Shown here: piece after piece, positions 26,406 to 34,853 of the stretch
Numbering within the stretch: the first letter of the stretch is position 1
Layout of the letters: each line of letters starts with the position of its first letter
Source: Alcaligenes faecalis
Lineage (GTDB): Bacteria; Pseudomonadota; Gammaproteobacteria; Burkholderiales; Burkholderiaceae_B
Reading direction: 5' to 3'
DNA: 64,000 nucleotides
Assembly: GCF_009497775.1 (NCBI RefSeq)
Contig: NZ_CP031012.1
Span: 1,302,001 to 1,366,000, forward strand
The notes under the pieces: model-generated
The model's database searches: none
Seen by the model: the letters and a program-made list of their open reading frames with translations, nothing else
Told to the model about the DNA's origin: nothing
Made by a program: the position numbers and the translations under genes

Positions 26406-28517
26406 ATGAACAATTTTTTTGCCTTACTGAAACAAAACGGTGGTCAACACGCCCGGCTTTTAGCGGGTCCGGTGCTGATCCTCATGGTGATGGCCATGAT
26501 GATCCTGCCCTTGCCACCGTTTCTGCTGGACCTGCTGTTCACCTTCAACATCGCCCTGGCCGTCATGATCCTGCTGGTGGCCATGTTCACCAAAAAGCCG
26601 CTGGATTTTGCGGCTTTCCCGGCGGTGCTGCTGTTTGCCACCTTGTTGCGTCTGGCTCTGAACGTGGCCTCTACCCGAGTGGTACTGATGAACGGCCACA
26701 AAGGCCCGGATGCTGCCGGTCAGGTGATTGAGGCTTTTGGCCACTTCCTGGTGGGCGGTAACTTTGCCGTGGGTCTGATCGTGTTCGTGATTCTGGTCAT
26801 CATCAACTTTGTGGTGATTACCAAGGGCGCGGGCCGTATTGCGGAAGTGGGTGCACGCTTTACTCTGGATGCCTTGCCGGGCAAGCAGATGGCTATTGAT
26901 GCCGACTTGAACGCCGGTCTGATTGGTGAGGACGATGCGCGTCGTCGTCGTACCGAAGTGTCGCAAGAAGCCGAGTTCTACGGCTCCATGGACGGTGCCA
27001 GCAAGTTCGTGCGCGGGGACGCGGTGGCGGGCCTGCTCATCATGGTCATCAACGTGATTGGTGGTCTGATTATTGGTGTCTTGCAGCACGACCTGTCCTT
27101 CTCGGAAGCGGGCCGTGTCTACACCCTGCTGACGATTGGTGACGGTCTGGTGGCCCAGATTCCAGCCCTGATCATTTCTACTGCCGCCGGTGTGGTGGTG
27201 TCGCGCGTGGCCACGGACGAAGACGTGGGCCAGCAAATGGTCAGCCAGCTTTTCCGCAATCCCATGGTGCTGTATATCACTGCCGGGATTCTGGGTTTGA
27301 TGGGTTTGATTCCCGGCATGCCCAATCTGGTGTTTCTGTTGCTGGCTGCGATCTTGGGTGCCGGTGCCTGGATGATGCAAAAGCATCAGCTCGAACAGCA
27401 GCAGCAAACCAGTGAACCCGACGATCAAGTCCTGGCTGCGGCGGATTCTGCCGCCAGTGAAGCCAGCTGGAATGACGTGTCCATGGTGGACCCCTTGGGT
27501 CTGGAAGTGGGCTATCGCCTGATCTCCTTGGTAGACCATGCACAAAATGGCGAGCTGCTGCATCGTATCCGCAGCTTGCGTAAGAAGTTTGCGCAGGAAG
27601 TGGGCTTTCTGCCGCCGGTGGTCCACATTCGGGACAATCTGGAACTGAAACCCAACGACTATCGCATCCTGCTGGCCGGGGTGGAAATTGGTCGTGGCAC
27701 CGCCACGCCGGGGCAGTGGCTGGCCATTGATCCTGGTGGCGTCACCATGAAATTGCCCGGCACGCCCACCACCGACCCGGCCTTCGGTTTGCCTGCCGTG
27801 TGGGTGGATGTCAGCATGCGTGAGCAGGCACAGATTGCGGGCTATACCGTGGTAGATGCCAGCACGGTGATTGCTACGCATATCAACCACTTGCTGCATC
27901 GTCACGGGGCCGATTTGCTGGGCCGTCAGGAAGTGCAGCAGTTGCTGGATCACGTGGGTCGCGAAGCGCCCAAGCTGGTCGAAGATTTCGTACCGCAAAC
28001 CCTGTCCCTCAGCCTCTTGCTCAAGGTCTTGCGTGGTCTGCTGGCTGAAGATGTACCGATTCGCGATATGCGCAGCATTGTGGAAACGCTGGCTGAACAT
28101 GCACCGCGCATTCTGGCTCCCGGCGCGGTTCAGCCTGGCCAGGAGGCAGGCGAACTGCTCGCGGTTTTACGCGTGGCCTTGGGCCGAGCCATTGTGCAGC
28201 AGTGGTTCCCCGGCGAGGGCGAGTTGCGTGTGATTGGTCTGGATGCTCGCTTGGAGCGGGTCATGACCCAAGCCTTGACCAGCAGCGGTGCGCTGGAGCC
28301 GGGTCTGGCCGAATCGGTGCTGACCGATGCCATGCGCGCGGCCCAGTTCCAGGAAGAACATGGGGACCCGCCCGTGCTGGTTGTGCCGCCTATTTTGCGG
28401 GCCACCTTGTCGCGCTTCTTGCGTCACCACATTCCACAACTGGGTGTCTTGTCCAACGCTGAAATTCCTGAAGAACGCATCCTTCGGGTCACCACCATTA
28501 TTGGTCAGTCTGAATGA
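26406..28517 (+). CDS. flhA: Flagellar export gate protein FlhA
   Basis: This 703-residue protein is the major export gate component. About eight membrane segments lie in the first ~330 residues, including the conserved FPAVLLFATLLRLALNVASTR and a cytoplasmic loop with GQVIEAFGHF. The large C-terminal domain binds chaperone-substrate complexes. Its last bases overlap flhF by 4 bp (ATGA). Confidence 0.97.
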   Translation: MNNFFALLKQNGGQHARLLAGPVLILMVMAMMILPLPPFLLDLLFTFNIALAVMILLVAMFTKKPLDFAAFPAVLLFATLLRLALNVASTRVVLMNGHKGPDAAGQVIEAFGHFLVGGNFAVGLIVFVILVIINFVVITKGAGRIAEVGARFTLDALPGKQMAIDADLNAGLIGEDDARRRRTEVSQEAEFYGSMDGASKFVRGDAVAGLLIMVINVIGGLIIGVLQHDLSFSEAGRVYTLLTIGDGLVAQIPALIISTAAGVVVSRVATDEDVGQQMVSQLFRNPMVLYITAGILGLMGLIPGMPNLVFLLLAAILGAGAWMMQKHQLEQQQQTSEPDDQVLAAADSAASEASWNDVSMVDPLGLEVGYRLISLVDHAQNGELLHRIRSLRKKFAQEVGFLPPVVHIRDNLELKPNDYRILLAGVEIGRGTATPGQWLAIDPGGVTMKLPGTPTTDPAFGLPAVWVDVSMREQAQIAGYTVVDASTVIATHINHLLHRHGADLLGRQEVQQLLDHVGREAPKLVEDFVPQTLSLSLLLKVLRGLLAEDVPIRDMRSIVETLAEHAPRILAPGAVQPGQEAGELLAVLRVALGRAIVQQWFPGEGELRVIGLDARLERVMTQALTSSGALEPGLAESVLTDAMRAAQFQEEHGDPPVLVVPPILRATLSRFLRHHIPQLGVLSNAEIPEERILRVTTIIGQSE

Positions 28518-30862
28518 ATATAAGTCGCTTTTTTGGTAGTACCAGCCGGGAAGCCATGCGTCAGGTGCGCATCGCTTTGGGCCCCGATGCCTTGATTGTG
28601 TCCAACCGTCGTGTGAATGGCGGGGTGGAGATTCTGGCTACCGATTCCAGCTCGGTTCCCGGTGGTGCCACTGAACGTGTACCCATGCCCAGCAGCACAC
28701 CGCATCAGGCCGCCGGAATACGTCAGCAGGAAATGGCAGCGCCACCGGCTGCCGACAATGTGATGGGTGCAATTGGAGCCTTGCGTGGTGCCTTGGAAGG
28801 GCGCATGGACGATCTGGTCTGGAGTCACCAGATGCGTCGCTCGCCAGTAGCGGTAAATCTGTTTCAGAGCCTTTTGTCGCAAGGCTTCAGTACCGCTTTG
28901 CTGCGTGCCATGCTCAAGCGCTTGCCCGAAGAGCTGGGCGCGCGTGCCGCCTTGCAATGGGTGCGCACAGAGCTGGAAACCCATTTGCCAGTACTGCGCT
29001 CCGAGGATTCCTTGTGGCAGCCCGGCTTGGCCCTGGCTCTGGTGGGCCCCACGGGTGTAGGCAAGACCACTACACTGGCCAAATTGGCTGCGCGTGCCGT
29101 GCGTCGCTTCGGTCCCGATAAAGTGGTTTTGCTGACTACCGATACCTACCGGATCGGCGCCCACGAGCAACTGAAAATTTATGGCGACCTGATGCGGGTA
29201 GCCGTGCATATTGTGCAGGACGTGGCGCAACTGCGTAGCGTGATGCTGGGCGTGCGGCCTGATCAGGTAATCCTGATCGACAATATGGGCATCAGCCAGC
29301 GCGACCGCTATGTGCGAGAACAGGCTGCCTTGCTGGCCGGTGCCGGACGCCGGGTGCAACGCTTGCTGGTGCTGAATGCTGCCAGCCAGGGCGATACCCT
29401 GGACGAAGTGGCCCGTAGCTATACGCAGGACGGTGGTACACCGCTAAGCGGCTGCATCATCTCCAAAGTGGATGAAGCCATCAAGCTGGGCGGCCCGCTG
29501 GATACAGCCATCCGTTTCAAGCTGCCTATTCATTACGTGTCCAACGGCCAGAAAGTGCCCGAGGATTTGCGCTTCATGAGTCCCGCCGAACTGGTCGACT
29601 CTGCCTTGCAGGTGCGTGAGAACCAGCGCCCCTTGTACGCCCCCAGTTCTGGCGATCTGGCTGCCTTGCTGGAAAGCGGTGGTCAGTCTGCCCAGGAACA
29701 ACAGGCCGAAGAAGAACGCCGTGCACGCGTTTTGCCGCGCCTTTTGTCGGCTGCATCTGCTGGTGGCCCTATCGCTTTGGAACAGGCCCGTCGTGCAGCC
29801 GCGGATCTGGACGAACGTCTGGCCTGCGCGGAAGCCTACGACTTCTGGCGCGATCTGCATGCACAAAATGCTCCCGTTCAGGACGGAGCAGCGGCACAAC
29901 GTGCCGAAAGCTTGATGCGCGCCGCGTGTCAGGAAGTCAGCGAAGGCAATGTGTCCCGTCTGCTGGTGATCCACGCCGATCATCAGCCTGCCGGAAGCCA
30001 GGAGCAATGCTCGTTCAGCTTTCTGTTCAGTCCCAAAGGACAGGCGTTAAGCGTCCCGTACTATCAGCGCCAGACGCCATCGCAATGGTCGGATGTGCGT
30101 GGTGTGCGCAGCATGGAGCGACCTGGCCCGACACAGGCACTGAATCAGGCCATGCAGGTCTTGAACGCTCAGGCTCAGCCTGTGAACCTGCTGCATATTT
30201 TTGAAGGCGGCTCGCCCACTATGTGGCGGCAATGGGCTGATATGGAAGCTGACTGGCTGGCCCTGATTCCGGGTGCGACTTCCTTGTGGCACAAGGACGG
30301 CAAGACCACGCCCAACGCCCTTGGCAAGCAACTGGCCTTCCACGCGATCCCCGATCTGGCAGCACGCCTGCATCTGGAAACGCTGGGCCGTGCCAAGCAG
30401 GGTGAGATCGCCCTGTGGTACGCCGTCGAGCCCGTGCAGTTGCGACAACGCAATGCCGAACCTGTGCATCTGGATCTGATCATCCTGCGCACTGTCCGTC
30501 GTCACGACGGTAAAGTGCTGAAAACCCGCTTTGCCTTGATGCACCAACGCGCAGGCTCCGAGGCCATCGCCCCGGCCAGCCTGGCCTGCTACATGATGCT
30601 GCGTAGCGAAGTGCAGGAAATGACGCGCTTGCTCAGCACCGTGCGCGGCATTCTGCCCGCCAGCAATTCCGAGTTTGAAGAAGAGCTCAACCTGCTGGCC
30701 GCCGCCCAATTGACGCTGGCCTCCTGGGACTTGTTGCAAGCGCCGGATAATCTGGGTGTACGCCAACTCAGCGCACGCTTGCTGGGCAAACCAAGCCTGA
30801 AGTCTGGCCAGTCGGTCGATGCGCTGGTGAAGATGCTGGTGCTGAAAGAAGCGATGAGCTAA
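28514..30862 (+). CDS. flhF: FlhF SRP-type GTPase with a ~410-residue C-terminal extension
   Basis: This 782-residue protein starts with the FlhF basic domain (MNISRFFGSTSREAM), followed by the SRP-like NG domain. P-loop GPTGVGKTTTLAKL is near 177-190, DTYRIGAHEQLKIYG near 209, and the G4-like SKVDE at 317-321. Two things are odd. The G3 motif, usually DTAG/DTVG, reads D256-N-M-G. After the GTPase (ends about 370), some 410 further residues continue without a family I recognise; FlhF is usually ~370-500 residues in total. FlhF normally places polar flagella with FlhG, which is absent here. I think relatives in this family also have long FlhF, but cannot check. Confidence 0.92.
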   Translation: MNISRFFGSTSREAMRQVRIALGPDALIVSNRRVNGGVEILATDSSSVPGGATERVPMPSSTPHQAAGIRQQEMAAPPAADNVMGAIGALRGALEGRMDDLVWSHQMRRSPVAVNLFQSLLSQGFSTALLRAMLKRLPEELGARAALQWVRTELETHLPVLRSEDSLWQPGLALALVGPTGVGKTTTLAKLAARAVRRFGPDKVVLLTTDTYRIGAHEQLKIYGDLMRVAVHIVQDVAQLRSVMLGVRPDQVILIDNMGISQRDRYVREQAALLAGAGRRVQRLLVLNAASQGDTLDEVARSYTQDGGTPLSGCIISKVDEAIKLGGPLDTAIRFKLPIHYVSNGQKVPEDLRFMSPAELVDSALQVRENQRPLYAPSSGDLAALLESGGQSAQEQQAEEERRARVLPRLLSAASAGGPIALEQARRAAADLDERLACAEAYDFWRDLHAQNAPVQDGAAAQRAESLMRAACQEVSEGNVSRLLVIHADHQPAGSQEQCSFSFLFSPKGQALSVPYYQRQTPSQWSDVRGVRSMERPGPTQALNQAMQVLNAQAQPVNLLHIFEGGSPTMWRQWADMEADWLALIPGATSLWHKDGKTTPNALGKQLAFHAIPDLAARLHLETLGRAKQGEIALWYAVEPVQLRQRNAEPVHLDLIILRTVRRHDGKVLKTRFALMHQRAGSEAIAPASLACYMMLRSEVQEMTRLLSTVRGILPASNSEFEEELNLLAAAQLTLASWDLLQAPDNLGVRQLSARLLGKPSLKSGQSVDALVKMLVLKEAMS

Positions 30863-30876
30863 ATCCAGCGAGATTG

Positions 30877-30905
30877 AAAAAGCCTGCCGTGTGGCAGGCT
30901 TTTTC
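30877..30905. terminator. Bidirectional Rho-independent terminator shared by flhF and hipA
   Basis: AGCCTGCC-GTGT-GGCAGGCT is a perfect 8-bp stem, with A run on the left and T run on the right, so it works on both strands. It ends the rightward flhBAF operon and overlaps the hipA stop codon region. Confidence 0.92.
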
Positions 30906-32199
30906 ATTTCAAGCGCTGCAAATTGCTGCTTAGTCCCTGGAAGATGGTGTCTTTGACGTGTTCAGGGAAATGCGCTGGCAATCGTGCCGAGACATTTTGA
31001 ATGGCTGGCTCCACAAGCTGGTGAAGATCTCCGATCAAGGATTCCGTGGCTTGCTGTCCTATATAGGTTTTTCCTACGGCAAGCCAATGCCTGAGAAGCA
31101 TTTCCTGCATCTTGTAGCGAGTATTGCTGCTGCGTAGTGCCATCGCCATTTTGACGCGCTGAATAGGACATTGATTGTGTTTTGTGCCTACCCAAGGCCA
31201 GGCCGAGAGCACATCGTAAAGTGGTGCCAGACGGAAATAGCCGCCAGGTTCTATGGCCAGACTGAAGTTTTTGGCATGGCCATCTGGGGCGGCCAGCAAG
31301 TAGAAGGCTAACAAGGTTTTGAAGAAAGCCTGTCGGTCAGCCAGAGCATTGGACGAGCCGGATAAGACCTGCATGATGGTATGGATGCCAGGGCCACCGT
31401 CGGATTCGTATTTGGCATGCGAGGGCAAACCGCTTGCCTGTAACAGGTCTTCATGGGGCAGACGTATCAAATGACCATGACGGCTCCAGACACGGTCAAA
31501 GCGCACCACGATGAGAACCTTTTGATCTTCAAACTGGCCAATTTGGGTGTGGGCGACATTCAAGCCCAGTTCTTTGAGCAGCTCCATGCAGAGCCATTCG
31601 TTTTCCACCGAGTGGCTCAGATCAAAGCGGACATTGCCCGCCAATCCCAAGGGGAGTTTGAAGATGTGTGAGCTGGGTGTCGATCCCTGGGGAATGTGCC
31701 ATTGGCCTTGATGCCGTAGCAGGGCCGTTTTTTCCTGGGCACCTGCCAGCGAAAAACGAAAGTCTTCGGGGGCCAGATCCTGGCGGGCGGTCATTGTGCC
31801 GCGCAAATGTTCGGCAACGTCACTTTCGGTGAGAGGGCGGGCCGTGAGGGTGTGAATATCCGGCGCTGGAGAGTTCTCCGGCAGAAGTTGCACGGCACCA
31901 GCAGCATCCCGACCTATTGCTTCCAGCAAGGCAAACGTTTCCAGCGAAGGGGTTTTGAAGCGGGAGGCGATGCGTTGGCGAATCTCGGGATTGTCGGGGA
32001 GCAGATTGTCAAAGTAGTTGTCTACGACCTCGCCACGGAGTGCTTCATTATTGAATGTAAAGGGCAGGGATAGAGACAGCGGCCGGCCTTGTGGATGGGC
32101 GATCCAGTCTGGCGCGTAGCTAAGTTGTGATGGGCCGCGGGCAGGCTTATGCCACTTTCCAACGAAGAGACCATTCATCCACAGGTCCAGAACAGGCAT
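30904..32199 (-). CDS. hipA: HipA-family Ser/Thr kinase toxin
   Basis: This 431-residue toxin has a size close to E. coli HipA (440), which phosphorylates glutamyl-tRNA synthetase and causes growth arrest. The N-terminal HipA_N segment (VLDLWMNGLFVGKW...) is followed by kinase motifs: FSLAGAQEKTALL, PDGHAKNFSL with catalytic D306, and PLYDVLSAW with metal-binding D329. ATG 32199 overlaps the antitoxin stop codon by one base (TGATG), with GGAG just upstream. All key residues look intact, so it is probably active; the target is inferred from family. Confidence 0.93.
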   Translation of the reverse strand: MPVLDLWMNGLFVGKWHKPARGPSQLSYAPDWIAHPQGRPLSLSLPFTFNNEALRGEVVDNYFDNLLPDNPEIRQRIASRFKTPSLETFALLEAIGRDAAGAVQLLPENSPAPDIHTLTARPLTESDVAEHLRGTMTARQDLAPEDFRFSLAGAQEKTALLRHQGQWHIPQGSTPSSHIFKLPLGLAGNVRFDLSHSVENEWLCMELLKELGLNVAHTQIGQFEDQKVLIVVRFDRVWSRHGHLIRLPHEDLLQASGLPSHAKYESDGGPGIHTIMQVLSGSSNALADRQAFFKTLLAFYLLAAPDGHAKNFSLAIEPGGYFRLAPLYDVLSAWPWVGTKHNQCPIQRVKMAMALRSSNTRYKMQEMLLRHWLAVGKTYIGQQATESLIGDLHQLVEPAIQNVSARLPAHFPEHVKDTIFQGLSSNLQRLK

Positions 32200-32462
32200 C
32201 ACCACTCCATAGATTCAGGTTTGTCAGGCTCGTGAGCATCAATAATGGAGATCTTGGCTTCCAGGACGGCCAGAACCGAAAACAGGTTTTTAAGCGATAG
32301 GCCAGACGCGTCATTTTCCATGCGCGAAATGGCTTGCTGCGTTGTGTTCAGCTTGTCTGCCAGCTCTATCTGACTCCAGCCTTTGCGCTTGCGCAGCGAG
32401 CGGATGAGCTTGGGCATTTGCTCCGGGCTGTGCAGTGCAATGGCGTCTAGTCTTGTTGGCAT
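32199..32462 (-). CDS. hipB: HipB-family antitoxin and repressor (XRE HTH)
   Basis: This 87-residue HTH_3 protein has the DNA-binding motif in KRKGWSQIELADKLNTTQQAISRME (residues about 25-49). It neutralises HipA and represses the operon. AGGAG precedes its ATG. Two palindromes upstream (32499-32544) are the likely operators. The C-terminal tail ends in Trp (ESMEW), like the Trp-ended tail of E. coli HipB. Confidence 0.92.
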   Translation of the reverse strand: MPTRLDAIALHSPEQMPKLIRSLRKRKGWSQIELADKLNTTQQAISRMENDASGLSLKNLFSVLAVLEAKISIIDAHEPDKPESMEW

Positions 32463-32498
32463 CGCCTGGCTCCTGTGAATTCAAAATACAATAAATTT

Positions 32499-32519
32499 GA
32501 TGTATTTTAAATATACATC
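32499..32519. promoter_or_regulatory. hipBA operator candidate 1
   Basis: GATGTAT, seven bases, then ATACATC: a perfect 7-bp dyad 37 bp upstream of the hipB start in AT-rich DNA. The half-site matches that of the second palindrome. Confidence 0.6.
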
Positions 32520-32527
32520 GTTTTTGG

Positions 32528-32544
32528 TGTATTCAAAGAATACA
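32528..32544. promoter_or_regulatory. hipBA operator candidate 2
   Basis: TGTATTC-AAA-GAATACA is a perfect 17-bp inverted repeat sharing the TGTAT/ATACA half-site with the first. Paired operators like this are typical of hipBA promoters. Confidence 0.6.
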
Positions 32545-32634
32545 TCATATTTAATGTAATGGAGTTCAGGCATTCAGACGTTCAGCCCTTGTACCTTAGC
32601 GTGGCTTGCAGCGTTCTCCGTGTTCAGGCAGGAC

Positions 32635-32667
32635 AAAAAAAGCGCCAACTATTTAGTTGGCGCTTTC
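32635..32667 (-). terminator. Rho-independent terminator of flgMN
   Basis: On the minus strand, a perfect 10-bp stem AGCGCCAACT/AGTTGGCGCT with a 4-base loop is followed by seven T. It lies about 40 bp beyond the flgN stop. Confidence 0.92.
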
Positions 32668-32703
32668 AATATTCGGCATGTCGCTATTGGCGTCTGTTCA
32701 GTC

Positions 32704-33153
32704 CTATACCTTCAAACTCAAGGAAGACTGCGTATTCTGCGTCTTGCCAGATGCGTCGTAAAAGGTATTGCGGCCCGTGAAGGCTTCCAGGGCGTCCAGG
32801 TTTTGCTGGGTGTCCACCAAAAAGGTATCAACCAGAATGCGGTTATTGTCGCTGGCGTTGCGTACTTTCTCGCTCAGCTCGATCAACTGTTCCAGTTCTT
32901 GTTCCAGTTCGTCTTCTTCGGCAGCGTAGCGCAGGCCCTGGATGTTGTTTTCCAGCTCGCGCTCTTGCAGGAGTTGGGCGCGGGCCTGGTCCTGTTGCTC
33001 GATACGTTCAACCAGCTGATATTTGCGCAGGGTGATCTGGGCCAGTTCCTGTGGCTCGAAGCTGCGCAGCAGCAGGGTGTTTTCTTCTACCAATAGCTGC
33101 TCGAAATCCAGCAGGGTTTGGCGTTGATCGGCAAGACAGGTTTGCAAAGACAT
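32704..33153 (-). CDS. flgN: Flagellar export chaperone FlgN
   Basis: This 149-residue, mostly helical acidic chaperone holds the hook-filament junction proteins FlgK and FlgL before export. A long coiled-coil region (about 40-90, rich in Glu/Gln/Leu) is followed by the family-typical NNRILVDTFL segment. The start at 33153 (MSLQTCLADQRQ) is preferred to an upstream start that would overlap flgM. It lies 16 bp after flgM. Confidence 0.88.
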   Translation of the reverse strand: MSLQTCLADQRQTLLDFEQLLVEENTLLLRSFEPQELAQITLRKYQLVERIEQQDQARAQLLQERELENNIQGLRYAAEEDELEQELEQLIELSEKVRNASDNNRILVDTFLVDTQQNLDALEAFTGRNTFYDASGKTQNTQSSLSLKV

Positions 33154-33169
33154 GGCCGTTTCGGGTGAG

Positions 33170-33460
33170 TTACTTGAGAAGATCGCGCACGGAGGCAATC
33201 AGGGAGTCGGCAATCCGACTGGTATCAATCTTGAGCTCGCCGGCTGCAATGGCCTCGCGCAAGGCCTCGACTTTTTTCATGTCGACATCGGCGCTGCTGT
33301 CTTGCAGGGAATTGAGCTGGCGGGCTGCAGCGCTGAAGTCCACTTCGTTGGTGCTGCTGCTGTTGTTGTACGCTTGGCGCGCACGAGGGGATGCCGTGCT
33401 GCGTTCTGCGGCAGACGTTTCAGCAAGGGGTGTCTTGAGGGGGGAGGGGCTGATCTTCAC
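33170..33460 (-). CDS. flgM: Anti-sigma-28 factor FlgM
   Basis: This 96-residue protein binds and blocks FliA (sigma-28) until it is exported through the finished hook-basal body. Its unstructured N-terminus is followed by the conserved C-terminal FliA-binding helices (VDMKKVEALREAIAAGELKID...IADSLIAS). Start codon is GTG with GGAG six bases before it. A near-consensus FliA promoter lies just upstream, giving feedback control. Confidence 0.93.
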   Translation of the reverse strand: MKISPSPLKTPLAETSAAERSTASPRARQAYNNSSSTNEVDFSAAARQLNSLQDSSADVDMKKVEALREAIAAGELKIDTSRIADSLIASVRDLLK

Positions 33461-33497
33461 GTGTTTCTCCGTGCGGCCTGTTCTTTGCGTTGATCTT

Positions 33498-33524
33498 GTA
33501 ACGGCGCTCTGGACGCAAACTTTA
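33498..33524 (-). promoter_or_regulatory. Sigma-28 (FliA) promoter of flgMN
   Basis: On the minus strand: TAAAGTTT, 11 bases, GCCGTTAC. This matches the FliA consensus TAAAGTTT-N11-GCCGATAA at 14 of 16 positions with exact spacing, and would start transcription about 30 bases before the flgM start. Confidence 0.85.
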
Positions 33525-33544
33525 GCATGCTCATCCGATTTAGT

Positions 33545-34249
33545 TTAGAGAACGACCTGAACCGTGGACGCATCCAGTACCGTGGCTGAAATCACTTGCC
33601 CCGAACTGGCCTTGATCTGAATCTGGGTGCCTGGCGAGCCGCTTTGCAGCGCCTGGCCTTCGCCGGTAGCCACAAACCCCATGCCGCGCGCAATGGTGCG
33701 CACCATCTGGCCACGTGTCACTGACTGCGGATCGCGCAGCGCCGAGGCCCGTATCGCATTGCCCAAAGGAATGCGCTGGCTGGCGACATAACCAATGATC
33801 TGGTTGGGATCAATCACCACGCCATTGGCCAGCGCCAGCAAATCCCCCTCGCGCTCGACCAGATCGTCCTGATTGATGGTCTCGCCCGGATTGATGCGGC
33901 GGTTGGTGACGTAATAGTGTCCCTGAATGGACAGCGTGGCACCAATGGAGGTGCTCCAGCTTTGCGGGCTCAGGCAGCGCACGCCAATGCTCATGCGCGA
34001 TCGCAGGCGCTGGCCGCTGGGCAGAAAAACCTGGTTCTGGGTGCAGGCGGGCATGGCGTTCAGGCGCGCGGTGTCCAGAGTGATCGTAGCGATCCCGGGA
34101 TACATCTGCGCCTGCTTGAGCAGATAGTCCTGCGCCTGGTCCTGCATGGCTTGCACGCTCAGTGCCTGAACGCTCTCTTGAGCGCGCACGTTCGCTGTCG
34201 CACCCAGGGCGAACAGGCATACGCAGATCAGGAGTCTATATAAGGTCAT
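33545..34249 (-). CDS. flgA: Flagellar P-ring assembly chaperone FlgA
   Basis: This 234-residue periplasmic chaperone helps FlgI form the P ring. A Sec signal (MTLYRLLICVCLFALGATANVRA) leads into an N-terminal domain and a C-terminal SAF-like domain (INPGETINQDDL...GQMVRTIARGMGFVATGEGQAL...). It is divergent from flgB, sharing the promoter region 34250-34424, and upstream of flgM and flgN on the same strand. Confidence 0.94.
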   Translation of the reverse strand: MTLYRLLICVCLFALGATANVRAQESVQALSVQAMQDQAQDYLLKQAQMYPGIATITLDTARLNAMPACTQNQVFLPSGQRLRSRMSIGVRCLSPQSWSTSIGATLSIQGHYYVTNRRINPGETINQDDLVEREGDLLALANGVVIDPNQIIGYVASQRIPLGNAIRASALRDPQSVTRGQMVRTIARGMGFVATGEGQALQSGSPGTQIQIKASSGQVISATVLDASTVQVVL

Positions 34250-34288
34250 GACTGAATTTTACGGACTCAGCCGCCAGGTCAAGAGCTG

Positions 34289-34307
34289 AACTGGCCGATA
34301 AATAGCG
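34289..34307. promoter_or_regulatory. Candidate FlhDC-binding half-site between flgA and flgB
   Basis: AACTGGCCGATAAATAGCG contains AAATAGCG and an upstream AA-TGGC element, resembling the enteric FlhDC half-site (AATGGC...AAATAGCG). It lies midway between divergent class II operons, the expected place. A clear opposite half-site was not found. Confidence 0.45.
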
Positions 34308-34424
34308 TTTTGTTCCCTGATTTGTGAAGCAGTGCCTCTGGCTACCATTCTGTTATGGCGGTGAAAAGGCGTGCGCGCGTTCACCTGGATCTCAAACTTG
34401 AACACAGAATATTGGCTTGACTCC

Positions 34425-34841
34425 ATGATTGATCGCATCGGTGAGCACCTGAAGTTTTACCAGACGGCCCTGGCTGTGCGCCAGGAGCGCCAGGAGGTTC
34501 TGGCCTCCAATATTGCCAATGCCGACACGCCTAACTACAAGGCCCGGGATATGGACTTTACGGCCACCCTGAAGGCCGCTTTAGGGGGGCAGGGCCAGAT
34601 GGCATTGCCCAATACCAACCTGTCCCTGACCTCGGCCCGCCATATTCCCGCCCAGGCTACCCGTCCGCCCAGCACGGACGAGTTGCTCTACCGCGTTCCT
34701 GTGCAACCTTCTCTGGACGGCAATACGGTCGAGATGGATGTGGAACGCATGCAATTTGCCGATAACACCTTGCACTATCAAAGCACGATCAACCTGGCTT
34801 CCCAGCGCTTGAAAGGCTTGATGGCGGCCTTGCAACAGTAA
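34425..34841 (+). CDS. flgB: Flagellar proximal rod protein FlgB
   Basis: This 138-residue rod subunit has the N-terminal rod motif (RQERQEVLASNIANADTPNYKARDMDF) and the C-terminal assembly helix (NTLHYQSTINLASQRLKGL). ATG 34425 (MIDRIGEHLKFYQTAL) is the normal start; longer readings lack homology. It opens the flgBCDEFGHIJKL operon. Confidence 0.95.
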   Translation: MIDRIGEHLKFYQTALAVRQERQEVLASNIANADTPNYKARDMDFTATLKAALGGQGQMALPNTNLSLTSARHIPAQATRPPSTDELLYRVPVQPSLDGNTVEMDVERMQFADNTLHYQSTINLASQRLKGLMAALQQ

Positions 34842-34853
34842 TAGCGAGTCTTC

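Noticed and set aside
26460..28100. Long leftward reading frame opposite flhA
   Set aside because: Antisense to an intact FlhA; no domain and very high His/Gln content.
32559..32780. Short rightward reading frame between hipB and flgN
   Set aside because: Crosses the flgMN terminator and overlaps flgN antisense; no homology seen.
34294..34301. Perfect FliA -10 (GCCGATAA) before flgB
   Set aside because: At the required spacing the -35 reads CAGGTCAA, a poor match; the sequence fits better as part of an FlhDC-like site.
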